Positions 1 to 6,219 of a stretch of DNA of 8,425 bases are shown piece by piece; position 1 is the first letter of the stretch, and the number at the start of each line of letters is the position of its first letter. Both the position numbers and the translations under genes were made by a program. The notes below the pieces were generated by a model. That model saw nothing but the letters and a program-made list of their open reading frames with translations. It was not told the DNA's origin and made no database searches. Source of the stretch: Planctomycetaceae bacterium (GTDB lineage: Bacteria; Planctomycetota; Planctomycetia; Pirellulales; JAEUIK01); assembly GCA_015493185.1 (NCBI GenBank), contig WGDQ01000476.1:1-8425 (forward strand), written 5' to 3'.

Positions 1-51
1 CCGCTGGCATCGACCGGCAACGCCACGCCAGCCGTGCCAACCACGTGGTGA
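1..51 (+). CDS. possible C-terminal tail of an upstream gene (partial)
   Basis: The first reading frame is open from the window edge to a TGA at 49-51. It would encode a 16-residue tail rich in Ala, Thr and Pro that ends in Trp. Thirteen of its sixteen codons end in G or C, as in the real genes here, and similar Thr/Pro-rich tails end the downstream membrane gene. However, the other two plus-strand frames are also open across this stretch, so the assignment is weak. If real, the upstream gene would end 168 bases before the NapA-like gene. Nothing in these few residues identifies a product. Confidence 0.25.
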   Translation, partial: PLASTGNATPAVPTTW

Positions 52-219
52 ACGCAAGCGAGTTTTTCAACTCGATTCGATTTATCCGCAACAGACGCAA
101 CAGAGATTTTATTCGAGTCCATCAGCGATATCTGTCGACCGAACTTCGACCGTTTTGTTCGCAGTGCGAGCCGAGCGGCGGATGAATTCGACGCTTAGCG
201 AAAACGAGGAGAGAAGACC
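52..219 (+). promoter_or_regulatory. leader region upstream of the operon
   Basis: This is the only sizeable gap before the operon and is more AT-rich in its first half than the genes, so it is the natural place for a promoter. I see a short hairpin at 59-74 (CGAGTT, loop TTTC, AACTCG) with no T-run behind it. A 7-base direct repeat TCGACCG occurs at 135-141 and 146-152, and the overlapping inverted pair GTCGA/TCGAC lies at 134-138 and 146-150. The repeats could be an operator, but they are too short to name a regulator. I could not find a convincing FNR-type TTGAT-N4-ATCAA site or a clear -35/-10 pair. The promoter role is inferred from position only. Confidence 0.35.
206..211 (+). promoter_or_regulatory. 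ribosome binding site of the NapA-like gene
   Basis: GAGGAG lies 8 bases before the ATG at 220, a near-ideal Shine-Dalgarno sequence and spacing. It is the best ribosome binding site in the window. It fixes the start of the catalytic subunit, which in turn places a twin-arginine motif about ten residues from the N-terminus. Confidence 0.85.
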
Positions 220-2982
220 ATGGGTATCCGACGCGGATTGGGTGAATTCGATCGTCGCGCGTTCATGAAGATGGCGGCGACCACGGGCGTCGGCGTGGCC
301 GCGACAACATCGTTTCCGAACGAGTACATGCAAGCGCTCCAGGCGGCTCCGGCCAAAACGGCTCCTGGCGTCAAGCTGTTGCAGGCGGCTTGTCCCTACT
401 GCGGTGTTGGCTGTGGCACGCTGATCAAAGTCGAAAACGGCAAGGTCGTCGGCATGGTGCCCGATAAGAAGCACCCGACGAATCGCGGCATTCAGTGCAT
501 CAAGGGCCTCAACGCACACGAGCCAATCTACAAAGATCGCCTCTACAAGGTGCTGGTGCGCAAAGACATGAGCGACCCGCTACGGGGCCACGTCTCCAGC
601 ACCAAGGGCCGCTTCGACGACGATGTGTTCGAAGAAATGCCCTACGAAGAAGCCGAAGAACTGGTAGCCGAGAAAATCGCCGAAATCGTCAAGGCCAAAG
701 GTGGCAACGCCGTGGGCCTGACCGGCAGCGGCCAGCTTACGATGGAAGCCCAGTGGATCGAAAATCTGCTGATGAAGGGTATTCTGCAAAGCAACTCGAT
801 CGAAGCCAATGCCCGCATGTGCATGACCTCGGCCGTAACCGGTTATTTCCATAGCTACGGCAGCGACGCCCCGCCGACCAGCTACGAAGACATCGAGCAG
901 GCCGATTTCATCACTTTCTGGGGGCACAATGCCCGAGAAGCGCATCCGATTCTCTTCTGGCGCGTCGCCGATCACAAACAAAAAACCAATATTCCCACGT
1001 TGGTGTCCGACCCGCGACGCACGGGCACGGTGATCGGGCTGGAAGACATCAACCCCCGCAACAGCCTCCACTTCGCCACGCTCAACGGCGATATCAGCTA
1101 CCAGAATGCCATTGGCCACGTGCTTCTTACAAAGTATCCCCGGGCTTGCATGCCCGAGTCGTGGCTCGAAAAAAACGTGAACGGCTACAAGGAGTACATC
1201 GAAGGCGTCAAGCAGCGTTACTCACCGCAGCAAGTCGTCGAACGTTTGAAACCGATCGATCGCGGTCGCGTCACGGTCGAGCAAATCGAAGAGGCGGCCC
1301 GGCTATGGGCCGATGCTTCGATCAAGGGACGCGAGCGAGGCCGCGGTGGCGTGCTCAGCTTTTGGGGAATCGGCTACAACCAGATGTTGCACGGGCAGCA
1401 CAACACGATCAGCATCATCAACCTGCACCTGCTCACCGGCAACGTTGGTCGACCCGGCTGCGGCAGCCACTCGCAAACCGGACAGCCCAACGCCATGAGC
1501 GAACGTCTCATGGGCGGCCTGACCGGCCGACTGCCGTTCAATCAGCCGATGAAAAACGACGCCTGGCGCGACCACATCGCCGACGCATGGCGCGTGCCGC
1601 GCGAGCGGCTCAAACAAACCTCGCTGCTAGGAAACCCCGGCATGGTATTGGGCATGATGGAGCGGGCCCTGCGCGAAGGCGACGATCAGCTTCACGCCAT
1701 GTTCTGGATGTACACAACGCACATTCATTTGCCCGATGTGCAAACGCTCGTTCGGCCCGCCATGACCCGCATGTTCTGTGTCGTGCAAGACATCTACCGT
1801 CATGCCCCCAACCTGCTGTACGGCGACGTGATCTTTCCCGCTGCCACGTGGGGCGAATGGCTCGGCGGCACCTACATCCAATCGGAACGACGCATTTACG
1901 TGTGCGACGGCACCAACAATCCGGTGGTCGACCCGGACACCGGCGAGTCGGAGTGCCGACCCGACATGGACATGGCGATCGACAAAGGAAAGGCCCTCTG
2001 CCGCAAGCTGGGGCTCGACCCGGACAAAGTGTTTCCCTACAAGAAAAAAATTCGCGCCGGCAACGGCAAAATGGTTTACGACCCTGAGGAAGTATTCCGC
2101 GATATCGTCAAAGCTTCCAAGGGCAGTGACGCCGACCTCTCCGGCATGCTCGAAGTCGAGCAGCGCGACGGAATCGGCCTGTACGATCAGATTCGCGAGT
2201 TGCGCGGAATCCAATGGCCGGCTCCCACTTACGAAATTGCCCGGCGCGGCGGCACGCCGCGGCGTTATCTGGGGCAAGAAGGTTGGGCCGGTCGCCCCTA
2301 TGGAGCTTTCCGCCATGCCGATGGTAAAGCCCGAATGAAGCTTTGCGAGCAGGACTACAGCCAAATGAAGGAGATCTGCGGCAAGCTCATGCAATACGGC
2401 CATCGCGACCGCCCGGGGCAGGGGCCCTGGCTCATCGACGAGTTGGCAGCCGCCGCCAAAGAAGGCCGCGACAATCTGCTCGTGCAAGCGCGCAACGCGG
2501 CCCTGACACCCGACCTGCCGCATCTCGAAGTGTATGAGGATGCATCCAAGACGCTGGAAGATCATAAACGCGAAGACGTCTATCCCTTCTGGCTCGGGCT
2601 GGGCATCGTTTATGAGCATTTCCATTCATCGAAAACCATTCGCGGTGCCACCACACAAAAGCTGGTGCCCGAGCAATACGTGGAAATGAACCTCCGCGAC
2701 GCCGAGCGGTTCGGTCTTCGCGACGGCGACCCGGTGCGCGTGGTCACGCGTCGCGGCACCTACGAGTGCCGTGTGACCATCGGCCTGCAAAGCGAATTGC
2801 GGCCCTCGCGCAGCGAAGTGCCCGAGGGCTACCTGTTCAGCCCCTGGAACCTTTCGGTGGCCGACACCGCCGACCCGACTCGCAACCGCTGGCTCGTCAA
2901 CGCGGTGAGCCACCGTGCCTGGGATCCGGTAAGCGGACAGGCCGACTTCAAAAAGATCGCCGCGAGGATCGAACGCATTTGA
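220..2982 (+). CDS. napA: NapA-like periplasmic molybdopterin oxidoreductase (probable nitrate reductase catalytic subunit)
   Basis: Catalytic subunit of the Mo-bis-MGD (DMSO reductase) family, expected to reduce nitrate to nitrite in the periplasm. Residues 11-17 (DRRAFMK) and the Ala/Thr/Gly-rich stretch after them form a Tat signal, so it is exported folded. Cys58, 61, 65 and 93 (CX2CX3CX27C) bind one [4Fe-4S] cluster, followed by the Lys95 typical of NapA. Cys201 in NARMCMTS is the expected Mo ligand, and WGHNAREAHP (234-243) matches the NapA segment behind it. The C-terminal cofactor-binding domain ends in DFKK near the terminus, as in E. coli NapA. At 920 residues it is about 90 longer than E. 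coli NapA (828); most of the excess is an insertion at about 712-785. GQPNAMSERLMGG (421-433) resembles NasA more than NapA. No NapB or NapD lies beside it. The family is certain; the nitrate substrate is likely but not proven. Confidence 0.88.
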   Translation: MGIRRGLGEFDRRAFMKMAATTGVGVAATTSFPNEYMQALQAAPAKTAPGVKLLQAACPYCGVGCGTLIKVENGKVVGMVPDKKHPTNRGIQCIKGLNAHEPIYKDRLYKVLVRKDMSDPLRGHVSSTKGRFDDDVFEEMPYEEAEELVAEKIAEIVKAKGGNAVGLTGSGQLTMEAQWIENLLMKGILQSNSIEANARMCMTSAVTGYFHSYGSDAPPTSYEDIEQADFITFWGHNAREAHPILFWRVADHKQKTNIPTLVSDPRRTGTVIGLEDINPRNSLHFATLNGDISYQNAIGHVLLTKYPRACMPESWLEKNVNGYKEYIEGVKQRYSPQQVVERLKPIDRGRVTVEQIEEAARLWADASIKGRERGRGGVLSFWGIGYNQMLHGQHNTISIINLHLLTGNVGRPGCGSHSQTGQPNAMSERLMGGLTGRLPFNQPMKNDAWRDHIADAWRVPRERLKQTSLLGNPGMVLGMMERALREGDDQLHAMFWMYTTHIHLPDVQTLVRPAMTRMFCVVQDIYRHAPNLLYGDVIFPAATWGEWLGGTYIQSERRIYVCDGTNNPVVDPDTGESECRPDMDMAIDKGKALCRKLGLDPDKVFPYKKKIRAGNGKMVYDPEEVFRDIVKASKGSDADLSGMLEVEQRDGIGLYDQIRELRGIQWPAPTYEIARRGGTPRRYLGQEGWAGRPYGAFRHADGKARMKLCEQDYSQMKEICGKLMQYGHRDRPGQGPWLIDELAAAAKEGRDNLLVQARNAALTPDLPHLEVYEDASKTLEDHKREDVYPFWLGLGIVYEHFHSSKTIRGATTQKLVPEQYVEMNLRDAERFGLRDGDPVRVVTRRGTYECRVTIGLQSELRPSRSEVPEGYLFSPWNLSVADTADPTRNRWLVNAVSHRAWDPVSGQADFKKIAARIERI

Positions 2983-3041
2983 TGCGATTCACCTCCGGTA
3001 AAACTGGCAACCGTTTTCCTTTCGCCCCCGACAGATATCCG

Positions 3042-3734
3042 ATGCCGAACTCACGCCGTCAATTTCTGCGTCATGCGGCGGGCTTGTCGCTCACGGCCGC
3101 AGCGGCCAGCGTCGCTAGCGGAGTGTGGCAAAGCGCCGACGCCGACGACGCGCCGCCGGTACGGCCTCCCGGGGCATTGAAGGAGGACGACTTTCTGGCA
3201 ACGTGCATCCGCTGCATGCGGTGTGTCGATGCGTGCCCCAATCACGCGATCAAGTCGCTGCCTACTTCGGCCGGCGCGCACCGCGCGGGCACACCTTACC
3301 TGAAACCGCGCGAGCAGGCCTGCATGCTGTGCAGCCGCATTGAGGGCGACTACCTCCGCTGCACCGAGGTTTGCCCTAGCGGTGCCTTGCAGCCGATTCT
3401 GAAAACCATCGATCACGTCCGCCGCAACGTGCAAATGGGCGTGGCCAAAATCGATTTCAACCTTTGCTACTCCTACAACAACTATACGTGTGGCACGTGC
3501 GTTTATGCGTGCCCCTTGCAGGGCATTGCACTGCGGGCCGGACTGTGGGAACGACCGATCGTGAACGAAGAGGCCTGCATCGGGTGCGGGCTTTGCGAAC
3601 GAGCGTGCATACGTTATCCGCAGGCCATTCGCGTGCAGCCGGTGCCCCGCAACGCACCAAACCACGTTGCTGTGAACGATGCCCAAACGTCACCGACGTT
3701 GGCCCCGAAAGGCGCACCTCATCACAACGCGTGA
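3042..3734 (+). CDS. napG: NapG/MauM-type periplasmic ferredoxin, first copy
   Basis: A 230-residue Fe-S protein, close to E. coli NapG (231), expected to relay electrons from a membrane NapH-type quinol oxidase toward NapA. It starts with a Tat leader (SRRQFLR at residues 4-10, then an Ala-rich core), which places it outside the membrane. Four [4Fe-4S] motifs follow in NapG order: Cys55/58/61/65, Cys94/97/107/111, Cys142/150/153/157 and Cys179/182/185/189. I chose the ATG at 3042 because it puts the twin arginines at residues 5-6 and matches the family length. An in-frame ATG at 2982 overlaps the napA stop as TGATG, has GAGGA 13 bases upstream, and would add 20 residues. The 3042 start has no clear Shine-Dalgarno, so the 2982 start is a real alternative. 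The C-terminal 30 residues after the last cluster are a Pro/Ala/His tail of no recognised function. Confidence 0.85.
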   Translation: MPNSRRQFLRHAAGLSLTAAAASVASGVWQSADADDAPPVRPPGALKEDDFLATCIRCMRCVDACPNHAIKSLPTSAGAHRAGTPYLKPREQACMLCSRIEGDYLRCTEVCPSGALQPILKTIDHVRRNVQMGVAKIDFNLCYSYNNYTCGTCVYACPLQGIALRAGLWERPIVNEEACIGCGLCERACIRYPQAIRVQPVPRNAPNHVAVNDAQTSPTLAPKGAPHHNA

Positions 3735-3841
3735 GTTTTGCCCGGGAAGCAGACTTTTCTTTCAAAGAAAACCAGACCAACCCAAAAGCCCTGACCACCA
3801 GAACTCCCGATCACCACAAAACAGGACGCAAACTACTTCCC
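3735..3841 (+). other. 107-base gap between the two ferredoxin genes, with an AT-rich palindrome
   Basis: This is the only non-coding gap of note inside the operon. Positions 3755-3771 form a perfect 8-base inverted repeat (TTTTCTTT, central C, AAAGAAAA). Its stem is almost all A-T and no T-run follows, so it is a poor intrinsic terminator. It could be a protein-binding palindrome or an mRNA processing site. The rest is low in G and rich in C and A. A weak AGGAC at 3823-3827 is the only ribosome-binding-like sequence before the next start. I see no small ORF with a credible start. Confidence 0.4.
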
Positions 3842-4471
3842 ATGAAGACAACACGTCGCCAATGGCTGATTCGGGCAACGAAGACCACCTTCGTCGGTGC
3901 CTTGGTGGCCGGCGTGGGCGGTGTGTTGCGACTGGGTCAGGGCCGTTGGCGCATCGCACGCCCCCGCGTTGACGAAAAAGAAGAATTCACGTTCCGCCCC
4001 CCTGGCGCGTTGCCGGAAGATGATTTCCTGGCTCGCTGCATCCATTGCTACCTTTGCCAAGACGTCTGCCCGGTGGGCTGCATTCAGATGAAGCCCGACG
4101 GCGCGGCCGACCGCCATACTCCCTATGTGGCGCCTCGCATCAAAGGTTGCACGCTCTGCCTGAAGTGCGGCGAAGCATGCCCAACCGGTGCGTTGCAGCG
4201 TTTGGCCCGCAAAGAAGATGTTCACATGGGCGTGGCCGCGGTCGACGAATCGATCTGCGTTTCGCACCTTCGAACCGGGGCCTGTGGGGCCTGCTTCACC
4301 GCCTGCCCGATGCGAGGCAAGGCGATTACTCAGGGGTTGTTCAATGCTCCCTACGTGCATCCGGAGTATTGCACCGGCTGCGGGTTGTGCGAAGAGGTGT
4401 GCATCGTGCCCTACCGCGCCATCCGTGTTTATCCACTGGGCACTCCGGTCGCCGAGGAGACCGAAGCATGA
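3842..4471 (+). CDS. NapG-like periplasmic ferredoxin, second copy
   Basis: A 209-residue relative of the preceding NapG, presumably another electron relay between the membrane polyferredoxins and NapA. The N-terminus has a twin-arginine motif (TRRQWL, residues 4-9) and a Gly/Ala/Val stretch, but Trp replaces the usual Phe, so export by Tat is likely rather than certain. Four [4Fe-4S] motifs are visible: Cys66/69/72/76, Cys103/106/109/113, Cys139/148/151/155 and Cys177/180/183/187. The block PPGAL-EDDFLA just before the first cluster is shared with the first copy, which points to an old tandem duplication. The second motif is a tight CX2CX2CX3C here but is stretched (CX2CX9CX3C) in the first copy, so the two are not interchangeable duplicates. 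The stop overlaps the next start as ATGA. Its ribosome binding site is weak. Confidence 0.84.
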   Translation: MKTTRRQWLIRATKTTFVGALVAGVGGVLRLGQGRWRIARPRVDEKEEFTFRPPGALPEDDFLARCIHCYLCQDVCPVGCIQMKPDGAADRHTPYVAPRIKGCTLCLKCGEACPTGALQRLARKEDVHMGVAAVDESICVSHLRTGACGACFTACPMRGKAITQGLFNAPYVHPEYCTGCGLCEEVCIVPYRAIRVYPLGTPVAEETEA

Positions 4472-6219
4472 AACCACAAACCGTTGGTCGGCTCGTCAAT
4501 ATCGTCCGCCGCTTCGTGCAGGCAACCAGTGCGATGGTGCTCGTGCTGCTGCCGCTGCTGGCGCTTTACACGCATTACCACTCGGCCCGCGCGCTCGACG
4601 ATCTGCCACCCGGTTGGCGCACCACCGCCATTCGGCAAATCGACCGCTTCGTTGGTCAGGATGAGAAGCGTTTGGAGGTCGTGCAGCGCACGCAGGGCAC
4701 GTTCTGGTCGGCCCGCGTCGCCGGCTACAGCATCAGCGACCCACTTGCCGGACTGGAAGCCATTGCCGGCAGCCGCGCGTTTTATGTTCCGCTGCTTTGG
4801 TCGCTGCTGCTTCCCGTCGCGCTCAGTGTGGTGTTGGGCCGTTTCTTTTGCGGTTGGATTTGTCCGATGAATACGCTTCTGGAAATCGTCGATCGAGGCA
4901 GAAAACTGCTACGATTTCTCGAGCTGCGAAGCCGCGACATTCATTTTTCGAAACACACGAAGTATTTCGTACTGGCGTTTTCTTTAGGCTTTGTCGCACT
5001 CTCGGGCGTGCCCTTTTTGGCCATGATTTATCCGCCGGCCGTGATCAGCCGCGAGGTGCATCTTTATATTTTCGGCGTTGGCATTGGCCTGGGAACCTAT
5101 GTGATTCTGGCCATTTGCTTTTTCGAGCTGTTTGTCAGCCGGCGATGGTGGTGCCGTTACATCTGCCCGGGTGGTGCCGTTTATTCGCTGCTAGGGCGCG
5201 GTCGTCTGCTACGAATTCAGCGCGATGACGAAAAGTGCGTCCAATGCGGTGAGTGCGTCCGCGTGTGCCAATTCGATCTGCGCCCCATGCTGGTCGACCT
5301 TACCGGAATGGAGTGCACCAACTGCGCATCGTGCATCCGTGCTTGCGATTCGGATGCACTCACCTACCAGATTGTCGTTCCCGGCACTACCAGCCGTCGG
5401 TCTGGTTCCACCAGGCCAAAGTCGCCGGGCCGGAGCAAGTTGGCCGCAGCACCCACGGCCGGCGCGCGCCATCGTCAAGCGCCCGTCGTGCCCGACGTCA
5501 AAGAACAGCCCACTTCAACCAGCGGCAGCAGCCAGCAGGGGCATGCTGCCCCGGCGTCGCAGAAGCTGGGCCGTTCGTTGCTTCTGGCAGCCATCATCAC
5601 CGGCACGTTGCTCAACGCACCGGCCGACGGTCATCACATTCTTGGTCTGCCACACTATTCCTACAAAGAAAACTATCCCCAGGCCCCCACGCTCGAGTAT
5701 CCGGCCACCACGGGACCGTACGACGTGCTGATGACCTCATATCCCGGTCGGCCCACGCCCGGCGAAGCCGCCACGATCGCCTTTTACATTAAGAACCGCA
5801 ACACAGGCCGCCCGTATGGTCAGCCGGTTACGGTTCGCGTCTTGCGAACTTCGACGTTCGGCGGAAACGAACTGATCTATCCGCCGGCGACCCACCAACC
5901 GTTCGACAACCAACACAAGTTCACGATCACCTTCCCGACCGATGCCGAGTACATCGTCGAGCTCACCATGGACGTAGAAGGCCGAGAGGAAGTCATTCCC
6001 TTCCTCATGGTCGTGGGCGAACCAACCGCCACAGCCTCGGTCGTGGCCGCCTTGGCCACAGGGTTGGGCGTGTTTCTCGTCGTGGTGCGGGCCATCAAGA
6101 AGAAACGCGATCGCCGACGAAAGCAGGCGATTGCCGATGATGCTCCGATCGCCGACGTGCACGGTGCATCGCAAACCGACACGAACGGCCGCTCCAACCC
6201 GCTGGCAACAACACCATGA
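4468..6219 (+). CDS. napH: NapH-like membrane polyferredoxin fused to a periplasmic YtkA-like domain
   Basis: A 583-residue inner-membrane protein, about twice the length of E. coli NapH (287). The first 300 residues are NapH-like: a membrane helix at about 18-37, a periplasmic loop, helices at about 107-127, 167-189 and 198-221, the cytoplasmic motifs CGWICP (128-133) and CRYICPGG (229-236), then two [4Fe-4S] motifs at Cys257/260/263/267 and Cys283/286/289/293. NapH proteins are thought to oxidise quinol and feed NapG. A low-complexity linker (305-365) and a fifth helix (about 369-384) lead to a domain at 389-519 that begins HHILG and looks like a YtkA-type immunoglobulin-like fold. A sixth helix (about 522-545) is followed by KKKRDRRRK, which by the positive-inside rule puts the beta domain in the periplasm. 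The start overlaps the previous gene (ATGA). The NapH half is firm; the YtkA call is by pattern only. CcoG/FixG proteins are an alternative relative. Confidence 0.8.
   Translation: MKPQTVGRLVNIVRRFVQATSAMVLVLLPLLALYTHYHSARALDDLPPGWRTTAIRQIDRFVGQDEKRLEVVQRTQGTFWSARVAGYSISDPLAGLEAIAGSRAFYVPLLWSLLLPVALSVVLGRFFCGWICPMNTLLEIVDRGRKLLRFLELRSRDIHFSKHTKYFVLAFSLGFVALSGVPFLAMIYPPAVISREVHLYIFGVGIGLGTYVILAICFFELFVSRRWWCRYICPGGAVYSLLGRGRLLRIQRDDEKCVQCGECVRVCQFDLRPMLVDLTGMECTNCASCIRACDSDALTYQIVVPGTTSRRSGSTRPKSPGRSKLAAAPTAGARHRQAPVVPDVKEQPTSTSGSSQQGHAAPASQKLGRSLLLAAIITGTLLNAPADGHHILGLPHYSYKENYPQAPTLEYPATTGPYDVLMTSYPGRPTPGEAATIAFYIKNRNTGRPYGQPVTVRVLRTSTFGGNELIYPPATHQPFDNQHKFTITFPTDAEYIVELTMDVEGREEVIPFLMVVGEPTATASVVAALATGLGVFLVVVRAIKKKRDRRRKQAIADDAPIADVHGASQTDTNGRSNPLATTP

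Noticed and set aside
59..74. Hairpin CGAGTT-TTTC-AACTCG as a terminator of an upstream gene
   Set aside because: The stem is only 6 base pairs and no T-run follows, so it does not meet the pattern of an intrinsic terminator.
1627..2625. Long minus-strand open frame (332 codons) inside the NapA-like gene
   Set aside because: It lies wholly opposite a confidently assigned gene, shows no domain or motif I recognise, and is the kind of open antisense frame that GC-rich codon use creates.
3464..3841. Upstream extension of the second NapG frame, which stays open back into the first NapG
   Set aside because: The added residues have no ferredoxin motif and would bury the twin-arginine leader; the ATG at 3842 gives a normal NapG-like length.
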